Origin: Hydractinia symbiolongicarpus
Taxonomy: Eukaryota > Cnidaria > Hydrozoa > Anthoathecata > Hydractiniidae
Direction: 5' to 3'
DNA: 64,000 nucleotides
Assembly: GCF_029227915.1 (NCBI RefSeq)
Contig: NC_079885.1
Coordinates: 26,351,001-26,415,000 of the forward strand
The translations under genes were made by a program, and so were the position numbers. Positions 15,201 to 25,018 of this stretch are shown here, one piece after another (the first letter of the stretch is position 1; every line of letters begins with the position of its first letter). Below the pieces are notes generated by a model that saw only the letters and a list, made by a program, of their open reading frames with translations, was not told where the DNA came from and ran no database searches.

Positions 15201-15437
15201 GGGAGAAATAAACAAAATAATTTTTTTGCAGAATACGACGCGAAACGACAACAGCTTCTTCAGTCTTACGAAGAACTGCAACGCGAAAATCACAATCTTC
15301 GTCAAAAGCAAAACCATCTCGATAAAGATATGGCTGTGTATAACGAACGTAGGATGAGGATTGCTGAGAGAAGGCGACATATGCATTTATCTTTGGAAGG
15401 AATTCATCATTCTCTGAGAACACTCTCTAATCTTTAG
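3241..15437 (+). CDS. GSE1: GSE1-like (genetic suppressor element 1) corepressor protein, 3' part
   Basis: Exons: 3241-3517, 3602-3742, 3897-3971, 4363-4484, 6092-6154, 12011-12319, 12408-12557, 12706-13015, 13141-13199, 13275-13329, 13427-13653, 13970-14021, 14130-14215, 14294-14872, 14955-15027, 15232-15437. All have GT/AG borders and compatible phases; they sum to 2784 nt (927 codons plus TAG). Recognition rests on the N-terminal motif GGFAAALRKLAQQA (about residues 58-71), the Arg-rich stretch with LPPHLLDETYRRHLL, a charged EAERRHEERREKER helix and a C-terminal coiled coil starting near YDAKRQQLLQSYEEL. Known for the family: vertebrate GSE1 is a subunit of BRAF35/HDAC-CoREST corepressor complexes in the nucleus. 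A basic patch (KFRGRPKKRSKRE) could be a nuclear localisation signal (inference). The 579-nt exon is Asn/Ser-rich and low-complexity. The family name is from remembered motifs, so it is less certain than the gene model. The 5' exons are outside the window. Confidence 0.75.
4199..4250. repeat. (ATTC)n microsatellite in GSE1-like intron
   Basis: Imperfect CATT/ATTC tetranucleotide run of roughly 12 units in the intron between exons 3897-3971 and 4363-4484. No coding potential. Confidence 0.85.
10637..10745. repeat. Dispersed repeat copy A (partner near 22.4 kb)
   Basis: Contains 'ggctggtcattattct', a C/T-rich spacer, then 'ccagcctgatattctt'. The same order of blocks, including the 'ccagcct...attctt' end, recurs at 22392-22480. 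Two interspersed copies 12 kb apart suggest a short non-autonomous mobile element. No terminal repeats could be defined. Confidence 0.6.
10737..10865. repeat. 15-bp minisatellite, about 8-9 copies
   Basis: Tandem units of the type AAATCATGTTTTTAT with T/C and A/G variants (AAGCATGTTCTTAT). It starts at the 3' end of dispersed repeat copy A. The single 'aaagcatgttcgtat' block after copy B at 22.46 kb looks like one unamplified unit. Confidence 0.85.
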
Positions 15438-16072
15438 ACTTCTTTATTTTTATATTTTATATTTTGTCTCGATTATTTATGAGGCGTCTTAAAAATTTTA
15501 AAATGGATATTGTGAGGGAGGTGCTAGTGGAGTTCTTAAAATTTTCTAAATATTGTGACTTCTTTCTGAAGACTTTTAATTTATCTAATATTATTTCTTG
15601 ATATTTTTGCTCTCCTCCTCACTTGCCCTCTTCCATTGGTATGGTATGGATATAGCTTATATCCTGACATTGTAAATTTGTACAAAGTTAAAGTGTTATT
15701 CATTGATATTTATATTTTGGAGGTCGTTTGCGTCATACATGTAGTACTCAATCCCCTTTTTGTATAGATCTATAGAAAGGCCATTAAAATTTTTGAAGAT
15801 TCAAGAAAAGCCGTGTTTTTAATCTCATGCTATTGTTTTAAAATGGCTGTCTATTTATTTTATGATATTTTTGAGTTTTAAACTCGCTTAGCTCGCATTG
15901 TACATGTAAATTAAATAACTGTTAAAAGGAGTCTGGGTTATAATAATAAAGATGCGGTTTTTTTAATCCAATCAGAAAGTAGCGATTTTTTACGCCTATG
16001 TCTAAACCTAGCTAGTTTTGAATGTTTCGCACGTGAATTGCTGCTTGGTGCTAGTGTATTTAATGTATCGGG
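15438..16072 (+). other. 3' UTR and downstream flank of GSE1-like gene
   Basis: Follows the TAG at 15435-15437. The first clear AATAAA on this strand is at 15945-15950, giving a possible 3' UTR of about 0.5 kb. Nothing else was recognised. Confidence 0.5.
15945..15950 (+). other. Candidate polyadenylation signal (GSE1-like)
   Basis: AATAAA hexamer 508 nt downstream of the stop codon. No closer canonical hexamer was seen in the downstream sequence. Sequence match only. Confidence 0.4.
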
Positions 16073-17712
16073 TGGCCACAAGTCCTGGAAATTACAGAAA
16101 ATGTAGGAGTTCCGGAATTTTCTCTGGTCAAAACATAGTCATATAGTTTCTTTCTGGGCCGTGGATGATTTACATCTAACGTTATGTGCTGTACAATTAA
16201 CAGAAGGACTAAGTTTCAGAGGCAAAGTTAAAATACTGCAAAAAATTTGAGCGATAATATTGATCTTGGTGAAGATTCGACTTGAATGATTTTGTTGAAA
16301 TGTCAAATAATCAATTTTTTTGGGAATAACATGCTTTTGAAAGGATAATTCCCTGCTATTAGCACAATCTGATACCAACACACAATTTGTAACCATTAAA
16401 TTCTGTTATAAAATTTGAAAGGGTGATGTTATAAAAATACTTTTTATAGAAGGTGTACAATTCATGATCATCCATCCAAGTATTCTCAGTGAAAACGAGA
16501 GAGATGATCAATGAATATTTCATACTTTGGGATGATAAGGCTAGATGAAGTACAAGTAACAATAACTAGTGTGTCTTGAATGTCAATATGCCAATAGTTG
16601 CTCAATGACAGTTTTGAAATTCGTTGACTGAAGTCAAAGAAGTTTCTATAATATAGTGGTTGGAGTAGGAAGCGGTGAAAGATCTTGAATAATATTGAAA
16701 TCTTCCCGTTTTTGAATTGAAGTGTTGAAATTGAAGTGGTTTGACCAATACTTTTTTGTGGAGGATTGAGATGAGGTAGCTCTCTTTCTTTCAAGCTTTT
16801 GCGAGTTGAATAAACCCAGATTTGTTCTGTACAAAAATGACGTTCGCATATATATAATTTAAATGTTGCGATGCGTTTTTTTAGCTGATCATCAAGGACC
16901 TTATCTTTCGTAATAATGCTAGTAAGTTCCTTCCCCTATTTCTTGTTTACATCAGTAGTGGGTAGTGGAACTTTAAAAATACTGAGCTCTTTGTTTCTCC
17001 GTGATGTAGGACACTTAAATATTGCACAATTTTCGCAAGGCATAAAAAAAATACCAAGCAAGAAGTCTAAACAACAGCACAAGCAACAGTTAAAACTGCG
17101 CCATGTTGAACTTCTGTGCAGAATCAGACGCTTGGGCGCCAGTATCTCTCGACTATGATCCAAATGATGGAAAAATATTTTTGAAAAAAAAGAATGTTTG
17201 CATTTTATGCGCGTACCATTCCAATCACACAAAAAAATATTTTTTTAAATTTAATGGACGTGCAATTTTTCTAAAAGTCGGGGAATTTATATCGAAAGAT
17301 TTCTGAGCACTCAGAATCGATAGATATAAGATTTTGAATTATTTTAAATAAGTTTTGTTTACATCAGAATTGGTTTGGTTCTAATCTTTGTTGTGTTATT
17401 CGAGTGTTTACTGCAAGAAAAATGTATTCGTCGCTCGTTGCATACTGACTGATTTGTTGGAGTTTTTTCAAAGTTACGATGAAGAGTGAAAGGAATCAAC
17501 TTTTGATATGGTAGAAAAGGAATACTTGAACAAAAATGGTAACCATGTGTCGCAATATTCATTAGAATTCAATTTTCTATTCAGATTTTCCTAAGAAATA
17601 GAAAAAAAAACTCAGGATTGCCTATGGATCAGGGAATACCAGGACATAGGAGAGTGCATCAGTAAAATATGGTGAAATATAGGAAAATCATGGAATTTTA
17701 TCAAAGCCACTT
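16073..17712. mobile_element. Decayed DNA-transposon-like segment
   Basis: The left edge reads GTGGCCACAAGTCCTGGAAA. The right edge, near 17690-17710, reads as the complement of GTGGCTTTGATAAAATTCC, so the ends share GTGGC and an AATT block. Inside are only broken short frames on both strands. The edges and family are uncertain; it is best treated as an old non-autonomous or decayed element. Together with the next two features it accounts for the lack of genes here. Confidence 0.35.
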
Positions 17713-18085
17713 CTTAATTTGTAAGTTAATCCGCGCGTGTTTTTGTAAACTTCTATAAAACTCCAAGTATATTGCTGATTTTTCATGTGGAATTTTGTTT
17801 GAATGTAACAGGTAATATTTGCCATCATTGTCATCTTTTGAAAATGTTTGAATTCTCTTCGTCACAAAACATGAAGCAGCTACTCAGTAAGCTACTTTCA
17901 GTCTCACTTCAAGTAAATGTGACAAAGATTTGGAAAAGTTGCTAAGCTGGTAAGAGAAGCATCTACTGTCCATTGTGAGAATTTCAAAAACTTTAATCAA
18001 ATGTTAACACGGTTGGACGGTTTTTACTTTGAACTGTTTGAGATCAATAGTAAATATAAAAATCTTTTCGAAGTTTTTAAATTGA

Positions 18086-18180
18086 TTTTAACTCTCAATC
18101 AGGGATAGGCAGCTGTTGAGAGAGGATTAAGCATTAACATTGCAATGTTTTCGAAAACTTGAAAGAATTGTCTTTGACGT
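18086..18180 (+). pseudogene. Transposase-derived fragment with VERGLSIN motif
   Basis: The + strand encodes AAVERGLSIN around 18110-18140, preceded by an in-frame TAG. 'AxVERGFSxN'-type motifs recur in transposon-derived proteins of cnidarians and other invertebrates (from memory, exact family not fixed). The surrounding frame is broken, so this is a relic rather than a gene. Confidence 0.4.
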
Positions 18181-18250
18181 CCCGTAGAAGGCCAAGGATT
18201 ATTTAGTATCCCAAAATCTAAGACCGTACAAAGTGAACACGGTTCTCTAC

Positions 18251-19891
18251 CACGCTCATTCAACATAGCCCGCGGCAGCGAACTTCAGAAACGCACATGC
18301 GCGAAAATTGGAAAACATAAATCGTAAAAATCCTAGGCGGCGATGACGTCATCACATTCAAAGTAATGCACTAACAGCCCAAATAAAGTCTATCACCTAC
18401 ATATTAGACCCAAAATGTGTTTTATTATGGTATGTGAGGCCACCGTCTCGTAGAAACAACAAAAATTGCAGCCATAGCCATTGTTGTGGTTACGGAAATA
18501 ACGAAACTATAACCGACGAGAAATCAGTGAATTTCCCCATTTTCCACGTTAAAATTACAAAAAATAAAAATTTTTTCTAGCAACATGTTATATATTCCTA
18601 TAAAGGCACATCATTTAAGTTTTTAATTGTGAAAATTTCATTCTACTTACATATTTTTTCAGCTAAATATTAGGAGAAACGTAGAGCTCATATTTTGTCT
18701 AAACGCAGTTACAGCCACTAGCCAAACGTTCCATAAAAACATGGCTGCTAAACACAATGTTGAATTTATCGCTATGAACAATTTTTGAACAGCGAACAAT
18801 CTTTGTTAATGCTTTGGGATTTAAATCTTTTTTAAAATATTCGTGTCAGTTTTTCAAGATTTTGTTTTAGATACAGCTATCAAAACTTTGATGAGTTTCT
18901 TGAGGAAAACTTTTCCAGGTGAATCTGTTACACCAAAACTACACATGCTGGAAAATCATGTTGTAGATTTCATTTCAAAATGGAAAATCGGTTTGGGATT
19001 GTATGGTGAACAAGGCGGGGAGAGCATTCACCCTGAGTTTAATATGTTGAGAAGCACATATAGTAGTGTGAGACCACCAACATCAAGAGTGCGTGTCATT
19101 ATGAAACAACACCATTTAAAAGTAACACCAGTATGCAAAAGCTATATTCCTAAGATTAAGAAACGGAAAACAGAACTTCAAATCGAAGAATGATTTAGAC
19201 TATTAGCTGAGATAGCCAGTGGGGAAAGTATATAATGTATAGTAATTTTAACATTCAGACCATTAGCTGAGATAGCCAGCGAGAATGTATATAGTACATT
19301 TTTTAGTACAATTTAACATGAGTATAATACTTACAACTTAGCTTTAGTTGTTGCTAGAAAAATATCAGGTTATTAATCCGTTGCCAATGACACTATGTTG
19401 ATTTTTCGACTTTTCGATTGACTTCAACGACCACGAAAATTCCCAAACTTTAGACTCACATATCTCGTAAAAAAAATATGTAAGTAAGATTCGGGTTTTT
19501 TTAGAAGGTTAACCAAGTATTCCTCCATACGAGTATGCAATTAGTTTGTTCAGAAAAACTTCTGAACGCGATTATTTGAGCATTATCCTGGGATGAGCAA
19601 AACGAAACTTTTATATTTCCCTGAAGAGCCACCGACATACTTGCGAAGTTCCTTCTTCCTTGTTTCTGCTTGATTAAAATTCCCAAGCACGTGGTCAAAC
19701 TTTCCGAAGCCAAAAATAATACTTTAATCACAATTCAATAGATCTTTTATTCAAAATCAATCAAGCATACAAATAAAAACAAACAATTCTTTGATGCCGC
19801 AGCCGCGACTACCATCTTGAAATTTCGCTGACGTAATCACAAATTTCTTGCGCGAGCAAAATCTCTGAAGTTCACGGCTTAAATGAGCGTG
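18251..19891 (+). mobile_element. TIR DNA transposon, 1641 bp, 4-bp target duplication
   Basis: Ends are CACGCTCATT at 18251-18260 and its exact complement at 19882-19891. Similarity extends inward with gaps (AACTTCAGA and a GCGCG block on both sides). Both ends are flanked by CTAC (18247-18250 and 19892-19895), consistent with a 4-bp target-site duplication. It carries one transposon-type reading frame (18825-19193) and an internal imperfect duplication of about 60 bp near 19198 and 19258. A 4-bp duplication would fit Chapaev-like elements among others, but the family was not established. Confidence 0.7.
18843..19193 (+). pseudogene. Transposon protein fragment (GEQGGESIH type)
   Basis: Open frame without an ATG at its start; it is open from about 18825, and a plausible acceptor (ttttgttttag) ends at 18870. 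It encodes FPGESVTPKLHMLENHV, then GLGLYGEQGGESIHPEF, and ends with a basic tail. The TPKLHMLE...H....GEQG.ESIH pattern recurs in uncharacterised, repeat-derived cnidarian proteins (from memory). It lies inside the TIR element, so it is probably the last coding remnant of that element's protein. No catalytic triad can be assigned. Confidence 0.55.
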
Positions 19892-19933
19892 CTACATGCT
19901 CCAATCAGTAAAATCGGGTTATTCTCAATATAG

Positions 19934-20100
19934 GTTTTATCTGGAAGACGAGAAGCAAAAAAAAGGAAAAAGGAAATGTACAACTTTCCATTGTTGATGA
20001 TGAAATAGAAGATTTAAAACTTAAAAAAAAGTGCTGCATGAAACATGAGAGATTTGTAACAAAGAGTTTGAAGAAAAAAACAAGTGAATTGAATGATTTG
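19934..20100 (+). other. Exon-like segment, lysine-rich, unassigned
   Basis: Bounded by an acceptor-like 'ctcaatatag' and a donor-like 'ttg|gtaaaa'. It is open over 167 nt in one frame, encoding SIVDDEIEDLKLKKKCCMKH followed by a Lys/Ser-rich stretch. It sits 40 bp outside the TIR element. No flanking exon in a matching phase was found: the next acceptor, before 20211, leads straight into a stop in the required frame. It may be a relic exon of a transposon or host gene that the TIR element disrupted. Confidence 0.3.
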
Positions 20101-20107
20101 GTAAAAA

Positions 20108-20210
20108 TAATTTTGCTAGAAATAATAGCCTATAGTAGCCTTTGCTTAATTTGATAACTCAAAGTATTTTGTTCTTAAACTGTTTTTGTGTTTCTCATGG
20201 ATTCTTCCAG
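20108..20210 (+). repeat. Direct repeat, copy 1 (about 103 bp)
   Basis: Near-identical to 20883-20986; both contain 'atagcctatagtagcctttg' and end in 'ggattcttccag'. The two copies frame about 670 bp. The ends are not TG...CA, so long terminal repeats are unlikely. A local duplication or two copies of one short element are both possible. Confidence 0.75.
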
Positions 20211-20882
20211 AAACGATCTTAAGAGCAAAGCAGAAGAAATGATAGTAAACTGTATTCTATTGACAGTTGCCATGGTTTAATAATATTTTGTTTAAACTAA
20301 CGCTTAAAAGACTTATTTGTTACATTTTTAGACGCTTGCTGTTTTGTTTTGGTTTCTCTTAGAGAACATACTCTGGCTGGCTACATAAAATTAGGGAAAA
20401 TGAAGATAATGTTTTTTTCACTCTTTTAAATTAGTTATGTTGAAGAAATTTAGTTTGCAAATTTGGATGGCAATGCTGTATCTACATTTTTTGGTATTTG
20501 GCGCTGCATACAATCCGAGAGTAAAGGAACATGATTGGACTGTTGAATTTATATTAAAGGCGCTACTAACAGCGCACGCGCGTAATTTGCGCACTGCCTG
20601 CAGTTCAAAATCCGAAAAGAAACTGAAACTCAACGTAAAAAGAGGTTGACAGCATACAGAACAATCACGACAATGCTATTAAATTTTTTTATATTTTTTT
20701 TTCTCAATTTAGGACAAAAATTGATACAGTAAATATCAGACACAACAAAGATTGTGACAAAAAATTTTTTTTGTCTGGTCTGGTTTGAACGTTAATTTCA
20801 CAGCGAACTAAAGTTTAATAAAATCAAAAATTCCTCCAGTGGACCAAAAATAAGCCGAACATTTTATATTATACGTTTTTTT

Positions 20883-20986
20883 ATAATTTTACTAGAATTA
20901 ATAGCCTATAGTAGCCTTTGCTTAATTTGATAACTCAAAGTATTTTGTTTTTAAACTGTTTTTGTGTTTCTCATGGATTCTTCCAG
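20883..20986 (+). repeat. Direct repeat, copy 2
   Basis: Second copy of the block at 20108-20210, with only a few substitutions (for example 'tactagaatt' for 'tgctagaaat'). It lies just left of the hairpin at 20998-21053. Confidence 0.75.
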
Positions 20987-20997
20987 TACTCTTTTAT

Positions 20998-21053
20998 AAA
21001 TAACGGAACTAATTTATATATGGTGAACCGTATATAAATGGGTTCCGTTATTT
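20998..21053. repeat. 56-bp near-perfect hairpin
   Basis: AAATAACGGAAC (20998-21009) pairs with GTTCCGTTATTT (21042-21053). After a 2/2 mismatch, ATTTATATA (21012-21020) pairs with TATATAAAT (21031-21039). The loop TGGTGAACCG can itself form a 3-bp stem. This fits a foldback transposon remnant; a structured transcript cannot be excluded. Confidence 0.8.
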
Positions 21054-21491
21054 CCTAACCCCGACCCTCTGGCTCTTTGTCTTATATTTTTTAACGTTCC
21101 TTATATTAAAAAGAGAAAAAAACCCTGGGATCGAGGTTGGTTGTTTTGAACAGTTTATTTTGGATTATTCGATTTTTTTATGCTATTGGTGGACATCTCT
21201 GGAATCGATAAATCTCGTGTTTTACCTCCAATACAAACTTATAATCGCTACCAGTATTAATCAGAATATCCAAGGTCCTTTTTAGTATAACTTTATGGGT
21301 CTTTAGACTCTGTTTAAAAAGAACTCGAAATTACTTCTTAAAATCTCTAATTTTCGAGTTATTGAATATTACAGATTAGTTGAACTTTGAAGTTCAAGTT
21401 AAGTAGGGACCACTGTATTTATGCTCATTGAAATTGAATTTTTTTGGAGAATATTAAATAATAAAAAAAAGGCGGGGCTTGATCATGAGTT

Positions 21492-23303
21492 TCATCTTCC
21501 TAACGGTAGTGGCGTGCAATAACTCGGGTTTCGCTTCCATCTACATCCTCTTCTTCGTGACCACGACAAAGGACCTGTACACGACAACAAAAAATTAATA
21601 AGCCATGCATACCTATCAATCCCAAAGCTTAATAATTTTTTACATTCGTAAGGATGTAAAATTCTTAAAAAGCGCTAGGGACGAGGTTAATAACTCTGTA
21701 AACTATACAAACATTTTTCTGTGTGAAGAAATAAATGAAAAAAAATTCACTTGCATAGGTTTAACAGTGACTCGTTCAAAACATTTGTTTCTTTGATTGG
21801 AACTACGTTACTTACGACGAATATATCTTAGTTGTGAATTCGGCGAACGTTGGAACGAGTTTCTAACAAAGTCGTCATCATCATCATCGTCACCACCATC
21901 GACCTCGCCGTCCTCATCACCGTTGCCATCATCACTTACGTTACTATCGTCATTACCGTCGTTATTATCAACGGCTTCATTACCGTTATCGTCATCAGCT
22001 ACGTTGCCATCGTCTTTGTTGCCATCGTCGTTGTTGCCATCGTCGTTGTTGCCATCGTCGTCGTCGTAGTTGTCGTTATCATCAACAACGTCGCGATATA
22101 TTCCATATTCAATGTTCTCGTTTAAGTTGTGTATTAAACGTTCCACATCTACGTCACTTTCTTCTGAAGATGCTATAAAAATTAACCAAATATTGATTAA
22201 GAGGTATTTTACGCAAATTAAGACTTTAGATATAACAAATTTTAACTTGACATTCAGGTATACAGTACAAAGTTTTGCGTGAATGAACACTTTTCCTTCA
22301 ATGTTTTGTGTTAAATTTCCCGTGAAGAAACTTTGTTCTGTATTGTAAAAGCAATACAACCCAATGTTTTGAGTACCGATATTTTTATATATAACCAGCC
22401 TGGTCATTATTCTTGTTTCTCTATTTAAACTGAAACTCCAGCCTATTATTCTTTAAAAGCATGTTCGTATCAAAGAATTAGTGTGTTTTTTTACAAGTTT
22501 TTGGTTGCAAGAGTTAAGAGAGATTTTTTAATTTTACTGTCTGTCTGTGACTTTTGCAAAGTGGATAAAATTTCTTTGATAAAGTCTATAAGACATCGCC
22601 TTATAAATTTGTTTTGTAAATTACCAAACTTTGACGTTAGAGCAATATTGACGTCAAAGGAAAGTATATTAAGATTAGTAAAGCCATTGCATTGCACTTT
22701 TTAATTTAAGGCTAAATAACTTGGAAACGGGTGGAAATAAACTGACGTCATCTCCTGCGTGGGTAACTAGAGACTACCTGGGACCAATTTGGGTAAGTTT
22801 TCCAAACTTGGGCCACCGAATCCATTTCGAAATGGACGGGTTAATGACGTCATAAAAACATTTAAACCCTAATATCTCTGCATCCGTTTGTCACAAGTAT
22901 ACGATCCTATACATTTTCTTGATCAGCGTTTCTATAATATCTATAGATCTATAAGATGAAAGCAATAGGCATACACATTTCTGAAAAAAAACATCACGTC
23001 ATCAAAATTTAAATTTTGTTTTTCTCTGTTATCCTGCCTAAGTGGATTTTTCCACGGGCCTTATCGACTAGTAAGATAATAATTCACTAAATTGTCCCAT
23101 ATTTTATTGCTTTCATCACTTAGGGGTTTAAACTGATTTTGAAGAAGTTTGCCCACGTGAGTTTTAACGTGAAGAGGTGAAAAAAAAAACACAACTCAAA
23201 GTTACAGATATTTTAAAGAAAAATTTAAGAAAATATCTAAACAATGCTTACCAAATGCTCTTACGAATAAAAGCGTAAGAATTGAAAACGTCAATCCTTC
23301 CAT
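21492..23303 (-). CDS. Secreted acidic precursor of a cationic two-cysteine peptide (novel)
   Basis: Three exons on the minus strand: 23303-23252 (ATG, donor gtaagc), 22172-21816 (acceptor ttttatag, donor gtaagt) and 21574-21492 (acceptor gtgtacag, TGA). Lengths 52+357+83 = 492 nt give 163 residues. Residues 1-18 form a signal peptide (MEGLTFSILTLLFVRAFA) with an Ala-Phe-Ala cleavage site. Residues 19 to about 120 are an Asp/Asn/Gly-rich acidic pro-region with repeats such as GNNDDGNNDDGN. The last 26 residues are basic: SWSRRRGCRWKRNPSYC, then a Pro/Leu tail ending in Gly-Arg. Layout and charge balance resemble acidic-pro antimicrobial or neuropeptide precursors, such as Hydra arminins in plan but not sequence. 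Function is inferred only. If intron 2 is retained the frame ends in RRK and the cysteines are lost. An upstream in-frame Met at 23423 lacks a good signal peptide context. A possible AATAAA lies at 21159-21154. Confidence 0.6.
21850..22075 (-). repeat. Imperfect GAC/GAT/AAC codon repeat in the acidic pro-region
   Basis: Trinucleotide-rich tract encoding runs of Asp, Asn and Gly on the minus strand. It also creates open frames on the plus strand, which are treated as shadows. Slippage in this tract is a likely source of length variation in the pro-region. Confidence 0.7.
22392..22480. repeat. Dispersed repeat copy B (partner near 10.6 kb)
   Basis: Shares 'cctggtcattattctt', a spacer and 'ccagcctattattctt' with 10637-10745, in the same orientation and order. 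It lies inside intron 1 of the peptide gene. Confidence 0.6.
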
Positions 23304-25018
23304 TTTGAGAGGCTTCAACGAAGAAGATGTGTAGAAAGTGAAAACGAAATACCAAATAAAAGTAATTAAACTTAGTGCTCTCCCCCACTTTTTACTCTTC
23401 TCCTTCTCCTCAGACACAGTCATTACAGGTTTTTTTGAAGTAGGGTTCTTAAAATATTTTAAATTGCTTATGTTATTATCTCTATGGTTGCCGCCTGGAC
23501 GGGGGAGGGGGTCAGCATTTTAAAGTTTATAGATTACTGAAAAGCTTTCCCAACCTTCTTTGTCTGTTTTTGTCAGTCATTGGTTAAGAAGTGTCACATT
23601 AGCAAAAAAAAAAGGCGCGTGACTTCTTCAGTTTCCTATGTCAGGTCAGCATGCGTGTAAGAAAGCGAAAAAGAAGCCCTGGGTATGAGATTGCCGAATA
23701 ACATCACCAAATAGATGGTAGAAAGTTTCAGTTCTCAAAAGAAAACTACACAGGGTGTGTTAAATTTCTTAGCGTTATCGAGATGATCTCGTTCTCGAAT
23801 CTTAAGTTGCATAACGAGAGAGAGAAATAGCTTTTTAGAGCGACCATAGAGTTACCTTCTTAAGCTAGTAACAGGATTTTTTTAACAAATACATCTCCTC
23901 GTGTTGTCTCTGTTCCCTAGCATAGTTAACTAAGCTTTCTTCGAGGATATCAAATTCTGTTTCTCTCAAACGAAAGCTTAGACGCAAACAAATGTCAGAG
24001 CAAATCCCTAAAATTCAAATCCACCTCATAGAAAACTCTGAATTACAATCAACCAATAAGCACAAAATTGGCGTGGTCACTTCTTCTCTCAAATAATTCA
24101 AGAATTAATTATATTTGTTCAGATGAGTGAGGCCATTTGCGCTCATAACAAAGGATTTCCCGATATTGACGTCGTAAGCAAAAAAATACAATAGAATTAA
24201 ACAATGAAAAAGCGCGGTCAGTATTCTGACTGCAGAAAAAACGTTTGAGACCCAGCGTAATTTTTTCCAGTCTTAACTATTCCGATTTCCGATATAATGG
24301 CCTTTACATATAGACTTACATTCCGATTTCCGATATTATGGCCTGTACATATAGACTTACATGTTAGAAAGTTACATTAGATATTTTAAAATGATATTTT
24401 TGCCTTGGTATTGACGACATCTCTGCAACCTGTTGCAGGATAACAAAGCCGCTTGCGCTTACATGACGACCCTCACTCTATGTTTGCGGTTTATTACTTT
24501 TAATCGTGCGATTTTTTAAGGCCAAATAGAAGCTACCTGTCGGTTATTGCCCCTCCCAAAGGTTTCAAAGTTTGGGACAATAACCTTGACTATATGTTTC
24601 ATCAGTTACTATGGTAACACCTTAATAGTGTTTGTCAACAGTGACTCTCCCCAGGCCACTATTTGTTTTATTGCACCTGGAAAAATCGTATTGATTTCCC
24701 CTTCAAAGACAACATTTAAAACGCGATTAGCAAAACCTACCCATTTCGAGTTATGATATAAATAAAAGAAATAAAAACCGTGTGAAACTTTTTACATTGA
24801 ATTAACGAAGGTCTAATTGGAAGGGAAAAATAGTTATTAAAACCATGCAGCGATTTTTAAACAGATTTTTATAAATTTAATTTGCGAATTTTCTACTTAC
24901 TTTAAAACATTGAATTTTAACTTTACACCTGCTAGAATCAAAATCGTTTGTAACAACTATGCCTGAGAAATATTCGCAAAGTTATTTGAGCGTAAGCTGA
25001 TTTATTAGTTTTGGGAAG
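23304..25018. other. Intergenic region between divergent genes (putative promoters)
   Basis: 1.7 kb between the start of the peptide gene (- strand) and the start of the NIDO gene (+ strand). It contains an imperfect duplication near 24287 and 24322 ('attccgatttccgatat'). No coding exon was recognised. It should hold the promoters of both genes, but no specific element can be assigned by eye. Confidence 0.5.
24287..24364. repeat. About 36-bp tandem duplication in the divergent promoter region
   Basis: 'attccgatttccgatat' plus 'atggcct' and 'tacatatagacttacat' occur twice in a row with two or three substitutions. No other copy was noticed in the window. Confidence 0.75.

Noticed and set aside
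20437-20649. 70-codon plus-strand frame between the direct repeats
   Set aside because: No family resemblance and no splice partners, and it overlaps a similar-length frame on the other strand.
21797-22125. Plus-strand Ser/Pro-rich and Ile/Val-rich open frames
   Set aside because: Shadows of the GAC/GAT-rich coding tract on the minus strand.
23304-23423. Upstream in-frame Met extension of the peptide precursor
   Set aside because: It would bury the signal peptide behind 40 residues; the Met at 23303 gives a standard signal with an Ala-x-Ala site.
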